Shown: one piece after another, positions 36,746 through 46,708 of the stretch | How positions within the stretch are numbered: position 1 is the first letter of the stretch | Layout: every line of letters begins with the position of its first letter | Assembly (NCBI GenBank): GCA_964482035.1 | Contig: CAYZVC010000001.1 | Span: forward strand, 186,001 to 250,000 | DNA: 64,000 bases | Reading direction: 5' to 3' | Source of the DNA: JANJWP01 sp964482035 | GTDB taxonomy: Bacteria > Patescibacteriota > Gracilibacteria > BD1-5 > UBA2023 | The notes under the pieces: model-generated | Databases searched by the model: none | Seen by the model: the letters and a program-made list of their open reading frames with translations, nothing else | What the model was told of the DNA's origin: nothing | Program-made: the position numbers and the translations under genes

Positions 36746-37336
36746 ATGAACTTCGTAGAGCCGATTCGTGAAATTCGGAAAATTTCGCAAATCAAGAACA
36801 TTCTCAAAACCGACGGAAACGTCCGCGACCTGTTGCTTTTCGAACTCGGAATCAATTCCGCCCTCCGGATTTCGGACCTTCTCCGCCTGAGGATCGGGGA
36901 CCTTTTCGAAAACGGCATGTCGCCACGCGAATTCTTCGACATGAAGGAGATGAAAACGGGGAAGTCCACGAGAATCACCATCACGCCCAAAGTAAAAGCC
37001 ACTCTTGGCGAATACGCTGCGAAATATCCGGAGGTCTCGCGAAATTCGGAAAATTTCGTATTCTTCCAGAAGAAGACTTTCCCGCTCGGCTCCGAAAGCA
37101 TCGGAAGGAAGACTTCGTGGCTCTTGATGTCGAAATTGTGCGAAGAAGTCGGCCTCAAGGGGAATTTCGGAAACCACACCCTCAGGAAGACGTGGGGCTA
37201 CCAAGCCCGAATGAACAACGTTCCCCTCGAAATCATCCAGCACAAGCTGAACCATTCGAGTCTTGCAATAACGCAGAGGTACCTTGGTATCACTGCCGAC
37301 GAAATCGCGGAGGCGTGCAATAAGCTGGATTTGTAA
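36746..37336 (+). CDS. tyrosine recombinase/integrase, compact
   Basis: A protein of 196 residues, ATG 36746 to TAA. Catalytic domain residues are visible: Arg in SALRISDLLRL, the HTLRKTWG box (H-x-x-R), a late His in LNHSSLAITQ and the nucleophile Tyr in QRYLGI. The N-terminal SAM-like arm-binding domain is minimal, as in small plasmid and Gram-positive element integrases. No TGA. Preceded by nested inverted repeats, suggesting a self-regulated integrase or a resolvase with its site. It is separate in mechanism from the two serine recombinases that follow. Confidence 0.9.
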   Translation: MNFVEPIREIRKISQIKNILKTDGNVRDLLLFELGINSALRISDLLRLRIGDLFENGMSPREFFDMKEMKTGKSTRITITPKVKATLGEYAAKYPEVSRNSENFVFFQKKTFPLGSESIGRKTSWLLMSKLCEEVGLKGNFGNHTLRKTWGYQARMNNVPLEIIQHKLNHSSLAITQRYLGITADEIAEACNKLDL

Positions 37337-37368
37337 GACCCTCATTATTCTTATAAGCGAAACGCATC

Positions 37369-38184
37369 ATGAGTACCCTCGGCTACGCCTCTATGATGAA
37401 GGAGGCCGACATGGACGATACGCCCCTGATGTACCTCGATAAGTATCGGACTCACTTGAACGAATCGGATATCGCTTATTACAAACCGATCCGAAGCGGG
37501 AAATTGAAAGTTTCGACGCGGAGCGTACTGCCTTTCGAGGCTCTTTTTTCAAAAGAGGATCCACTCGGTTCTAAAGACTCTGATGCCGGACAAGGTGAAC
37601 ACCAGCCGGCGGGTTTTCCTTTCGGCGACGCAGTTATCTTTTTCTCATGAGAAGACCGGTACATATCGGAAGTCATCACCTTTAAGCATCTATTCTACAT
37701 TCTTTACCATTTTTCGTTCGACGTTCCGGTGTATTGGGTATACCGTGGGAATCTGGGGTCAAGTGAACTCATTAACGAATTCGAAAGGGTAGCGTTGGAT
37801 TTACCGATATTTGGGCATTCTTCCGAATTCGTCGATGACGATACCAATGCGGAAGTCGGTTTAAAGCCGGTAATCGAAGTCCATCCAATCATAGTCCGTC
37901 CGGTAAGAGACGATTTTGCCCAATCTTTAAAGAAGGTGTTTTTAAAGGAGTTGCCTAACCATGATTATGACATCTCCTCGCCGGAAGCCATAGCGAATCT
38001 TTCCTTGCAATCCGGCGAAATCTTCGAGTATTTCCTTTCGGCCTCGAAGCATTCTTCCGTATCGGTCGAGAAAATGCGAGAGAGATTCGCCGATATGAAT
38101 CTTGACGTTACGGGGCTATCGGACGAGGATTTAAAGAAGCGAATGGATTTCGTGGACGGATTCCTATTCCATATCTTCTGATAG
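37369..38184 (+). CDS. hypothetical protein of the recombinase module
   Basis: A protein of 271 residues, ATG 37369 to TAG 38182-38184; TGA-Gly at 37648 and as the last codon (38179). Soluble, acidic and aromatic in the middle (TFKHLFYILYHFSFDVPVYW). A C-terminal helical part contains SVEKMRERFADMNLDVTGLS. No family recognised. It ends 1 base before the serine recombinase ATG, implying translational coupling, and so is probably part of the integration module. Confidence 0.6.
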
Positions 38185-38185
38185 T

Positions 38186-39718
38186 ATGGCTACTTGTTTC
38201 GTATACCTCCGCAGGTCATTGGATAGGAACGACAAGCAGGAGAACAGTATGGAAATCCAAAAGGATTGGATAATGGGTTTGCTCGCCGAGAGGCCCGATC
38301 TCGACGTTCTTTGATTGGACGGGAAAATATGCTCGGTCCCGTATAAGGGTTTTATTGCCGAATCGGCATCCGCAAAAGAAGGGCGGAGAAAACCACGGGA
38401 GGCATTTTGAAAAATGCTCGATTTAATACGGAAAAACGGCGTAGATTACGTCATCGTGTACCACCCGAGCCGTATTTCCCGGAACAACGAGGACATGACG
38501 AATTTCATGCAGGTTCTCGACCCGAAACGCCATACGGGGCATGGGGTTATTAGGCGGGGCGTAATTACGGACACGGGGGAATACTCCGCGACGGATCCGC
38601 ACGGAGTGGTGGTTTTCGAAGGGCTTCTTAATGCCGCTAAGGCGGAAAACGAACACCGCTCCATAACTGCCAAGAAGAACGAGGAGTTCTATAAGAAGAG
38701 GGGCATATATCCGCATCGGTTTCCTTATGGCTACGAATCCTTATGAGAAAAGGCGGCGGTCAGAATCAATCCCACAAAGCGCGCGCACGTAGAAGCCGCA
38801 TTCAACATGAGAAGAAACGGGTGCAAATGGGAAGAGATACGGCAGATATTTCCGCTAAGGGTGATTGAGAAAACTGGAAAGAAGACGCAAATCAGTGGGG
38901 ATACCATTAAGAAGATGCTGTCCAGTCCGATTTATTACGGTGAATTTTTTTGGAACTGAAAACTTCACCCCATAAGGAATGAAGGGTACAACCCCATCAT
39001 AAGTAAACCCTTGTTCGACGAGGTGCAGGCTTACAATTCGGAAAACCCAAGAAAACACGGGAAATCGAATCCATTCGTCTCTAAGGAAAGCGGGAGGTTT
39101 TTCGATAAAATGGTTTTCAATACCGCTGGGCAGCCACTCCAAGGATATCAGAACAGCAAGACGTGAGGCGTTTTCTACCGTCAGCCGACCAAGAATCCGG
39201 TTTATGACGTAAGTATATCGGAAGCGAAGCTTTTAAGGGCGGCGGCAAATATGATGGAGAAATTCAGTCCGTCCCCCGTATTTCTTGGACTCATCGAAAT
39301 AACACTTCAGACACGGCTGGGGCAAAGCATTATTGAGGAGGAAAGAAAATTCGGAACGCTTGAGGGGGAAATTCTCCGTAAAAAAGAACAGATAGAATGA
39401 CTTATCGATCGAATCTCTCTTACTGCTGTCGATTCGCCGCTCGCGTCGAGGTACGAACAAAGCCTCAAAACTTTCATGGAGGAGCAAGGGGATATGGAAA
39501 ACGAACTAAAAAAACTTCGATGATCCTCCAAGGACATAAAGGGCATGGTAGTTCGGTATGCCGAGCATTTTAAAGACCTGTCTGACGCGTTTCGAAAGGT
39601 TTCGAATCATGAGAAGGCCAATATTCTGCGCGGACTTGGGATTTATTTCATAGTTGGTCCGGACAAATATATAACGGTGATGAATGCCCAATATGAGGAG
39701 CTATTCATAATCCAATAA
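38186..39718 (+). CDS. large serine recombinase 1
   Basis: A protein of 510 residues, ATG 38186 to TAA, with several TGA-Gly. The N-terminal resolvase domain has the nucleophile region CFVYLRRSLDRNDKQENSM (Ser at residue 11), YHPSRISRNNED and later EHRSITAKKN. A recombinase domain with PYGYESL and SSPIYYGEFFWN, then a coiled coil and C-terminal domain follow. Large serine recombinases integrate or excise phage and ICE DNA at short att cores. A typical zinc ribbon is not evident. Confidence 0.88.
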
Positions 39719-39728
39719 GCTCTCGCAT

Positions 39729-41519
39729 ATGGAAAAACCCAAAGCCATAATCTATCTTCGAAAATCCACCGATAGGGAAGATAGGCAACAGATATCTATC
39801 GAAACGCAGCGCCAATATTGCGAAAGACTCGCTTGGGACTACGGTTTCGAGACATTCGTGATCGAAGACCATAAGAGCGCAAAGGACGAAGGTTGCCGAC
39901 CTTGATTCAAAAAAATGCTCTCTTTATGCAAGAAAGGAGGGTACGATTTCGTTATCGCTTACGATCCTACGCGCATATCCCGAAATACCGTCGATTCCGC
40001 GTACTTTACGGAGCTCATCAATAAGAACCATATCAAGGGGTTTTATGCGGCGGAGAGTCGTCAGTTCTTCAATGGAACGGACATATTCAGCGCTTTGATG
40101 CTCGGAATCTCTTTTCTTATGTCAAAAGCTGACAACCAGATGCGTTCAAGTAATACGAAACGCAAGATGGAAACGCTTTTTCGTGAGGGGAAGGTTATGG
40201 CGCCGACCCCTTTTGGATACAGGAACATCCGCTTCTTCGACGAGTACGGAAGAATCGTCCACGACGTAGGCGTCATCGAGGATGAGGCGAAGATGGTCCA
40301 TGAAGCTTTCGAAATGAGATTGGACGGAAAGCAGTTCAAGGAGATCGCCCAGCATTTCGTGAAGAATTGATACAAGAAAAGCGCCTCTTCGATTGAGCAG
40401 ATGTTGAAAAACCAATTCTATATCGGAATACAGCGATGAAAGCTTGGAGAGGCGGAGATACGGATGCCTTGATATCGTCCAATCGTATCTTGCCGATTAT
40501 TCGAACAAGTGAACGCCATACGTAGGGAATTGAGGGAATCCCACGGAACCACCTACGAAACTCCTTTGAAGGGATTAGTATTTTGAAATGAGAAGGAACC
40601 GCTTGTCGCTTACGAAACGAAAAACCGCTACGGAACGCCATACGTATACTACAGGGCTAAGAACCATTCGCTTCGGAAGTTGAACTTTTCCCAAGTCCGA
40701 CTATTGAACCGGTTCGACGAATATATGGAATGATTCCGTTTTCCCGACGGATGCTTGGAAAATATGGGGAAGTCGCTCAAGACGGCCTTTAGTTTCTGAG
40801 AAGAGTCGGTAAACGAAAGGAGACTCGTTCAAGATGAACTTTCCGAAATTGAGTCCTCAAAGAAGATTCTGACCCAAAAACTCATCGCCTGAGTGGTGTC
40901 AGATGAAGACTATAAGGAAACTTCCCTTTCATATTTACAACGCAAGAAACGGCTTGAAGAGAGGCTTTCCGCCTTGTCGGGAGAGGTTAGAGACACGAAC
41001 ACCCTAATCATGAAATGGGTAGAACTTCTCAGTAAGCTGCTTCCAGCCTACGACAAAAAAAGCCCCCAACAGAAAGCCGATATCCTGAAATCCATTCAGG
41101 TTGAACTTTTTGTTGAGAGCGATTTTTCGCTTACCGTTGCGGAGAATGAACTCCTCAAATGCGCGAAAAATCTTTGATTATCATATGGCTCCCCGAACAG
41201 GATTCGAACCTGTGACCCACCGGTTAACAGCCGGTTGCTCTACCGCTGAGCTATCGAGGAATACGGCAACTTCTTTCGAAGCGGGCGAATACTATGGAAA
41301 ATATTATCCAAGTCAAAATTTTTTCGTCACGAATTGCGCGTGATTTCCATTTGCGGTTCCGGGGTGGGGGAGAAGTGAAAAAATTACGTTCAAAAATACC
41401 CCCGTTCGTCCTTTCCCGGTGCGAAAAAACAGGGATTCCGCGATTTTATTGCAAAACCCGTTTTCCGCATTGGTAAGCCAAAAACGTGCCTTTTTACGTG
41501 CTTCTTCCCCGTTGCGTAG
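39729..41519 (+). CDS. large serine recombinase 2, frame running through tRNA-Asn
   Basis: ATG 39729. Resolvase domain: IIYLRKSTDREDRQQISIET (Ser at about residue 12), AYDPTRISRNT and MRSSNTKRKM. Recombinase domain: PTPFGYRN and LKNQFYIGIQR; then a coiled coil. Several TGA-Gly occur. The recombinase-like part ends near 41177 (KCAKNL), but the codon there is TGA and in table 25 the frame stays open through the antisense of tRNA-Asn and beyond to TAG 41517-41519, giving 596 residues with a 114-residue non-homologous tail. The stop may have been lost on integration at the tRNA. The start and core are secure, the true C-terminus is not. Confidence 0.75.
41185..41199 (-). repeat. attachment core at the tRNA-Asn 3' end
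   Basis: ATGGCTCCCCGAACA, identical to 3568-3582 and sharing its first ten bases with 8730-8739. It covers the CCA end, discriminator and 3' acceptor strand of the tRNA. Directly abuts the serine recombinase gene. Confidence 0.6.
41186..41260 (-). tRNA. tRNA-Asn (anticodon GUU), CCA encoded
   Basis: Acceptor stem TCCTCGA/TCGGGGA with one G-U pair, D-arm TAGCTCAGCGGTAGAGCA, anticodon loop CTGTTAA with GTT, variable GGGTC, T-arm ACAGG-TTCGAAT-CCTGT, discriminator G and encoded CCA. All standard positions fit. The gene is the apparent integration target of the island on its left. Confidence 0.97.
41289..41316 (-). promoter_or_regulatory. promoter of tRNA-Asn
   Basis: Minus-strand TTGACT, 16-base spacer, TAGTAT; the -10 box ends 28 bases before the tRNA 5' end. 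Confidence 0.65.
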
Positions 41520-41542
41520 CGACGCAGAGCCAAAAAAATCAT

Positions 41543-41569
41543 TTGCGTCCCCTTTTTTCCGCATATAAT
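41543..41569 (+). promoter_or_regulatory. promoter of the HU gene
   Basis: TTGCGT and a consensus TATAAT (41564-41569) with a 15-base spacer, 35 bases before the ATG. Confidence 0.5.
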
Positions 41570-41604
41570 CAGTCCCGGTTATATTACTAACCCGATAACC
41601 GCAT

Positions 41605-41877
41605 ATGAAGAAGCAGGATTTCATCAAGGAGGTCTCCACCAAGGCAGGTCTCAGCCAGGACGCCGTTACCAAGGCGCTCAACACCATGATCGACGTTATC
41701 ACCGCTCAGCTCAAGAAGGGTGGCGAAGTTAACGTTACTGGTTTCGGTGCATTCAAGGTTTCCGAACGTGCAGCTCGCAACGGCGTAAACCCGAAGACCC
41801 GCTCGAAGATCACCATCCCCGCTATGAAGTCCCCGGTTTTCCGCGCAGGAAAGACCCTCAAGGAATCCGTTCGCTAA
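41605..41877 (+). CDS. hup: HU-family DNA-binding protein
   Basis: A protein of 90 residues, ATG 41605. Complete HU fold: KKQDFIKEVSTKAGLSQDAV helices, VNVTGFGAFKVSERAARNG arm start, NPKTRSKITIPA with the intercalating Pro position, and PVFRAGKTLKESV end. Nucleoid protein that bends DNA. Strong TATAAT promoter and an own terminator make it a single-gene unit. It is the first core gene to the right of the island boundary and contains no TGA. Confidence 0.96.
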   Translation: MKKQDFIKEVSTKAGLSQDAVTKALNTMIDVITAQLKKGGEVNVTGFGAFKVSERAARNGVNPKTRSKITIPAMKSPVFRAGKTLKESVR

Positions 41878-41896
41878 TTCATGCGTACGCAAAGAG

Positions 41897-41919
41897 AGCC
41901 CCGCAAGGGGCTTTTCTTT
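41897..41919 (+). terminator. terminator of the HU gene
   Basis: AGCCCC-GCAA-GGGGCT followed by a T-rich run. Confidence 0.85.
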
Positions 41920-41926
41920 TGTCTTT

Positions 41927-41955
41927 TTGACTTTCGCATTCCGATGCGGTACACT
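41927..41955 (+). promoter_or_regulatory. promoter of the HATPase gene
   Basis: TTGACT, 17-base spacer, TACACT; 28 bases before ATG 41984. Confidence 0.65.
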
Positions 41956-41983
41956 TGAAACCAGTGTTTCCTCACGCTTCGGA

Positions 41984-42538
41984 ATGGACTCTCAGCTCCA
42001 GGTCGACATCTCCCAACTCGAGTACCAGGATCTCCTTGATTTTGCGAACAGCAACATCAAAGACCCGGGGTCGTTCGACCTCTTCGTCACCTTCCAAGCC
42101 GACTACGGCCAGTCGAAGATGATCCGCGATCTCATCCTCAACCTCTTCGAACGCAATTCGATAGAGGTTCCTTGGAAAAACCGTTTCGCCCTCATTTCCG
42201 ACGAACTCGTCAACAATTCCATCGAATACGGCAGCATGCCGCTCGATAAGAACGGCTTCTTCATCTCGTTCCGCGCAGAGAACGGCCTCCTCCACGTCAC
42301 GCTCGAAGTCCAGGATACCGGACGCGGCCTCGAGGCGAAGAACAGTCATGAAATGGAAGAAATCCGCAAAATGAAGGAAATGCAGGGGTTCGACAACTAC
42401 CTCGGCAAACGCGGTCGCGGACTTTTTCAGATGATTACGCGCCTCGTCGACGAGCTCTATTTCCGCGACAACGACGACGGAGGCCTTACCGTAGGCATCC
42501 GCAAAGCGCTCGACATGATGCCCACTAAGTCGGCGTAA
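41984..42538 (+). CDS. HATPase-domain regulator (RsbW/anti-sigma-kinase-like)
   Basis: A protein of 184 residues; ATG 41984 is chosen because earlier in-frame starts lie inside the promoter. The GHKL ATPase fold shows an N-box LISDELVNNSIEYGS, a G1 box LEVQDTGRGL and a G2 box GKRGRGLFQMITRLVDEL. A histidine phosphoacceptor domain is absent, so it resembles serine kinases of the RsbW/SpoIIAB group or stand-alone sensor ATPases. Its partner (sigma or anti-anti-sigma factor) is not in the window. Confidence 0.78.
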   Translation: MDSQLQVDISQLEYQDLLDFANSNIKDPGSFDLFVTFQADYGQSKMIRDLILNLFERNSIEVPWKNRFALISDELVNNSIEYGSMPLDKNGFFISFRAENGLLHVTLEVQDTGRGLEAKNSHEMEEIRKMKEMQGFDNYLGKRGRGLFQMITRLVDELYFRDNDDGGLTVGIRKALDMMPTKSA

Positions 42539-42554
42539 ATACGAAGTCTTTAAA

Positions 42555-42581
42555 AAAATCCCCCGGTTTCGGGGGATTTTT
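42555..42581. terminator. bidirectional terminator
   Basis: AAATCCCCC-GGTTTC-GGGGGATTTTT between the HATPase gene and convergent obg. Confidence 0.88.
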
Positions 42582-42586
42582 CGTGA

Positions 42587-43984
42587 TTACTGCTGGTTCA
42601 TCATTTTGGAGAAGATGATCTTCTCGATGGGGAACTTGCGGCCTTCGATGACGATGTACGGGTTGAAGTCTTCGTCGTCGAAGCCTTCGAAGTACGAATC
42701 GCGGATCTTGATGCCGTCGTCGCGCTCGATGGACGAGAGGACTTTACGGATGACGCCGAGCTTTTCGAGAACGTCGTAGACGCGGGCGACCGCTTCCGGA
42801 TTGGACATTTCGGTCATACGGACGATCTGCTGGATGCGGCCTCCGGTAACTTCGAACGCCTCGTGGGAGATGCGGTTGATCTTGGGGTGGTCGTCCGAAA
42901 TCTTCTTACTCTTGAGGTCGTACACGCGGCGGCTTTCCGCTTCGGCGACCATCGCGGCGATTTCTTCCGGATCGACGGCGTCGAGGGTCTTGCGGCGTCC
43001 TTCGGCGGTCTGGATGAGGTGGTCCTTGATTTCTTCCACGTTCACCATCGCGGCGGCCGACATGGTGAAGATCTTCTTGCCCGGGAGTTCGGTCTTAGCC
43101 TGCTTGAGGAGCTCTCCCAGGTCTTCGTCGGAAACGAGGTCGGTCTTGGAGAGGACGATGGTTTCGAGCTTGCCGGCGATTTCCGGCGAGAACGATTCGA
43201 GTTCTTTGCGGATGTCGCGGTAGTTCTGCCAAACGGCTTCGAGCTGGCTCGCGTCCAAGAGGTGGAGGAGGATTTCGGTGCGTTCGATGTGCTTGAGGAA
43301 CTGGATTCCGAGACCCTTGCCTTCCGAAGCGCCCGGGATGAGTCCCGGAACGTCTTCGAGAACGAGCGCCTTTCCCTTATGCTCCATCACGCCGAGGTTC
43401 GGGATGAGGGTGGTGAACGGGTAATCCGCGATCTTGGGGCGGACCGAAGTCACCGCCTGGATGAAGGTGGACTTTCCGGCGTTCGGGAGACCGATGATGC
43501 CGACGTCCGCGACGAGCTTGAGTTCCATCTTGACCTTTCGGACTTCGCCGACGTCGCCGAGTTCGGCGAACTTGGGAGCCTGACGGGTGGAAGTGGGGAA
43601 GTGGGCGTTACCGAAACCGCCGCGTCCGCCGAGGCAGAGCACGTGCTTCATGCCGTCTTCCACGAGGTCGCAGATGATTTCGCCGGTTTCGGCGTCGGTA
43701 ACGATGGTGCCTACCGGGAGTTCCACGATGCGGTCTTCGCCCGAGGCGCCCTGCATTTCTTTGGTCGCTCCGCCCTGGCCCGCCTGTGCGGAGATCACCT
43801 TGGTGTGGCGGAAATCGGAAAGGGTGTTTTCGTTTTCGGTCGCCAAAAGCACGACGTCGCCGCCGCGTCATCCATTGCCTCCGTAGGGGCCGCCGTTGGG
43901 TACGTATTTTTCGCGTCTCCAGGAAACGCTGCCGTCGCCGCCTTTGCCGGCTTTGAAGGTAACGACTATTTCGTCGATGAACAT
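42587..43984 (-). CDS. obg: GTPase Obg
   Basis: A protein of 465 residues, ATG 43984 to TAA. The N-terminal Obg domain is glycine-rich (KAGKGGDGSVSWRRE, GGPYGGNGGRGGDVV); in the last motif one Gly is TGA at 43868-43870, at an invariant position. The G domain has GLPNAGKSTF, DVPGL and LSKTDL. A C-terminal OCT-type domain follows, ending IVIEGRKFPIEKIIF. Ribosome-assembly and stress GTPase, 50S-associated. Single gene between a bidirectional terminator and divergent rpmG. Confidence 0.96.
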
Positions 43985-44157
43985 GTTGAAAAAAAGAAAG
44001 GCGCGTGCGCGCCGGAAAGATATGCCCGGATTCTACGCGCAGAACCCCGATTTTCAAAATCGATTTGGCATTCCGGCCTTTTCCGATATATTTCCCCCGT
44101 TCTTTTTGAAGGGGCGCGGGTTTTACCGTCCGGCTCCGATACCTAATCTCAACCATC

Positions 44158-44334
44158 ATGGCAAAGGGAAAGCGCACCTACATGTCCTGCATCTCCACCG
44201 AATCGGGCATCATGGGTTACATCACCACCGTTCAGAAGAAGAATTTCGCGGCAGGCGAAAAGCTCGAACTCCGCAAGTACGACAAAAAGCTCCGCAAGCA
44301 CGTCGTTTTCAAACTTAAGGAAACCAAGCACTAG
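44158..44334 (+). CDS. rpmG: 50S ribosomal protein L33, zinc-free type
   Basis: A protein of 58 residues, ATG 44158 to TAG. MAKGKRTYMSCIS, then GYITTVQKKN, KLELRKYDKKLRKHVVFK match L33. The two CxxC zinc pairs are missing (only one Cys), so it is the C-minus form used under low zinc in other bacteria or the only form here. A hairpin terminator follows. Confidence 0.88.
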   Translation: MAKGKRTYMSCISTESGIMGYITTVQKKNFAAGEKLELRKYDKKLRKHVVFKLKETKH

Positions 44335-44355
44335 TCGTTCGCCGTAAGGCAACGG

Positions 44356-44383
44356 AAAACCCCCGGTACGCCCGGGGGTTTTT
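44356..44383. terminator. terminator of rpmG
   Basis: AAAACCCCCGG-TACG-CCCGGGGGTTTTT; also serves the convergent gene at 44402. Confidence 0.88.
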
Positions 44384-44401
44384 GCTGATTTCGAGAGGGG
44401 A

Positions 44402-44788
44402 TTACGCGGCGATTTCGATTTGGGAATCGTTCGCGGCTTCGGTTCCGCCGAGGATGGCGCCGATGTTGGCCGAAGTTTCGGTACGGAGGGAAGCGAGGGC
44501 TTCGCGGTATTCGATGCCGCGGTCCTTGACCATGGTTTCGATACGGAGGGCGTCGAGCCCGCCGCGGGTGGTGCCGTAGTTCTCGGCGAGGGCGAACGCG
44601 ATTTCCTTGCGGATGTTCGAATCGCCCTTTACCGTGGCGACGTATTCCGCCGGAAGGTCGTAGTTCTTCACGAGGCGGTCGAAAAACGCGTCGACGGAAC
44701 CCATCTTGTCGAGTTCCTGGGCGGTCTGGGCGCGGAGTTCGGCCGGATCCGGGGATCCGAAGTGGCTTTCGAGAACGTTGCTGGCCAT
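44402..44788 (-). CDS. hypothetical helical protein
   Basis: A protein of 128 residues, ATG 44788 to TAA. Entirely helical, acidic, soluble; for example DPAELRAQTAQELDKMGSVD and YREALASLRTETSANIGA. No TGA and codon use like the ribosomal genes, suggesting good expression. No family recognised. It follows the 44824 gene by 35 bases in the same direction and is probably cotranscribed. Confidence 0.6.
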   Translation of the reverse strand: MASNVLESHFGSPDPAELRAQTAQELDKMGSVDAFFDRLVKNYDLPAEYVATVKGDSNIRKEIAFALAENYGTTRGGLDALRIETMVKDRGIEYREALASLRTETSANIGAILGGTEAANDSQIEIAA

Positions 44789-44823
44789 GGTATTTGTTTT
44801 AGGGATGTTTTTTTTTGAGTCTT

Positions 44824-45135
44824 TTAGTTCGCTTGGACGAATCCTTCGCGCCGGAGTTCTTCGAGGTCGTGTTTCATGTCGCGGGAGACGATTCCGTGGT
44901 TGTAGGCGGAAAGGTCTTCGGCGAGCTTCGACACGGCGTTCGTAAGGAGCAGTCGTTTCTGCTCTTCCACCGCTTCGCGGTTGCGCTTGATGCGTTCGGC
45001 CATACGGGGCCAGTCGGTGAGAACCGCCATGCGGCGTTCTTCCGTAAGGCATGCGAATATCCTTTCGACCTCCGGACGGTCGTCCGGGTGGATCGCGGAT
45101 AATTCCATGAGCCGGGTGAGTTCGGTGTTCGGCAT
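44824..45135 (-). CDS. hypothetical helical protein
   Basis: A protein of 103 residues, ATG 45135 to TAA. Predicted mostly helical, with a charged centre (RMAERIKRNREAVEEQKR) and a C-terminal DMKHDLEELRREGFVQ. No signal peptide, no TGA. No family recognised. First gene of a two-gene unit with 44402. Confidence 0.6.
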   Translation of the reverse strand: MPNTELTRLMELSAIHPDDRPEVERIFACLTEERRMAVLTDWPRMAERIKRNREAVEEQKRLLLTNAVSKLAEDLSAYNHGIVSRDMKHDLEELRREGFVQAN

Positions 45136-45251
45136 CGGGTGGATTCTGGATAATTCCGTCCGAGGGATTCTTTCCCTACGCGTCCCATATTACCATACCG
45201 GATAGGGGCTCGCCAATATTTCGTTCCAATACCCCTTGACGGTACGTCGGC

Positions 45252-46538
45252 TTATGTGCCCAATACTTGCAGAACCTCTTCCAGGCTGACTTCCCCGAGG
45301 ATGGCCTTCAGGAGGGCGTCGTCGCCCATGGCCACCATTCCGTCGCCGATCGCCTGAATTTCGAGCTGGTTTTTCGACGCCTTGGCGAGCACCATCTTTT
45401 CGAGGTTCTCGGTCATTTCGAGCACTTCGAAGAATCCGGTGCGGCCTTTATGCCCCTTGCCGTTGCAGTGTTCGCATCCTGCGGGGTTCGCCCGGTAGAG
45501 GACGAAATTCTCCTTATTGGTCACGTAGCGGCCGATGCGTTTCACGATGTTCGCACGGATCGGTTCTTCTGGTGAGTACGCGATTTTACAATGCGGACAG
45601 AGCGTGCGGGCGAGACGTTGGGAGATGATGAGTTTGAGCGACGAAACGACCAAAAGCGGGTCGATGCCGAGGTTCGTGAGGCGCTGGAGGGTGTTTACCG
45701 TAGAGTTCGCGTGGATGGTCGAGAACACCAGATGGCCAGTAATCGACGCTTCTACGGCCAGATGGGCGGTTTCGGAGTCGCGGATTTCTCAGACCATGAC
45801 GATGTCCGGGTCCTGGCGCAGGAGCGAGCGGAGGCCGTCGGCGAACGAAAACCCGATTTGCGGGTTGATCTGCGTATGGTTTACGCCGGGAATTCGATAT
45901 TCGACCGGGTCTTCGAGCGTGGAGATGTTGCGGTCTTCGGTATCGAAGCTCGAAAGCATCGAGTAAAGGGTGGTAGATTTTCCGGAACCGGTGGGGCCGA
46001 CTACGAGGATGAGACCGTAGCTCGCCTTGAGGTACGATTTGACCTTCACCATGTTCATCGGGAGCATGCCGATGGAACGGAGGTCGAGATGTTCGGCTTC
46101 CTTCTTCAAAAGGCGTACGACGATCTTTTCGCCGTAGATGGTGGGGATGACGCTTACGCGCATGTCGACCTCCTTTCCGGATTCCGCGTCCTTAAACGCG
46201 GCCTTTCCGTCCTGCGGGAGGCGGGTTTCGTCAATCTTGAGCCCGGCGAGGATCTTGATGCGGGCGACGATCGCGGATTTCTGGTCTTCTCCGGCGGTGG
46301 CGTGCTCTACGAAGTGCCCGTCGATACGGAACCGTACGCGCATGCCGAACTCCGTGGGTTCGAAGTGGATGTCCGACGCGCCGAGCTGGACCGCTGACGA
46401 AAACGCTTTTTCCACGAATCGGATTCATGAAAAAATCCCCGATTCTTCGCTTCCCGGCAGGACCTTCTCGGAAGAAGCCATCAGGGAGTCGGAATCGGCG
46501 TTTTGCGGAGTGCGTTTGAAAGCGTCGGCGAAACCCAT
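45252..46538 (-). CDS. pilB: PilB/GspE-type secretion ATPase, short form
   Basis: A protein of 428 residues, ATG 46538 to TAA. It lacks most of the N-terminal MshEN-type domain of full PilB (about 560 residues). The N2 domain has GASDIHFEPTEFGMRVRFRI. The ATPase core has Walker A VGPTGSGKSTTLYSML, an Asp box (SFDTEDRNISTLEDPVEYR), Walker B VMVGEIRDSETA, in which Gly is a TGA (45789-45791), and a His box. The tetracysteine zinc motif (LCPHC...CEHCNGKG) is present. It drives type IV pilus extension, matching the prepilin at 53183. Divergent from rpsF. Confidence 0.93.
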
Positions 46539-46603
46539 TTCTCGTATGATTCGGTTACCGCTCCATCCTACAACATCCCGAGCCGTACGGCAAAGAATTC
46601 GAT

Positions 46604-46631
46604 TTGCTTTTCCCAACCCGTCTTCTATAAT
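46604..46631 (+). promoter_or_regulatory. promoter of the rpsF operon
   Basis: TTGCTT, 16-base spacer, TATAAT; the leader to rpsF is about 70 bases. Confidence 0.6.
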
Positions 46632-46671
46632 CCATCGGAACTTTTCAGGAAGTTCTATTTTTTATATCCTT

Positions 46672-46691
46672 CTTACGGACCGCTCCGTAAG
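46672..46691 (+). promoter_or_regulatory. hairpin in the rpsF leader
   Basis: CTTACGGA-CCGC-TCCGTAAG, 17 bases before the ATG. Leaders of rpsF operons in other bacteria carry an S6:S18-binding hairpin with an exposed CCG; the loop here starts CCG, so feedback control is possible. Confidence 0.4.
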
Positions 46692-46708
46692 ATGTTCATC
46701 CACAGGCT

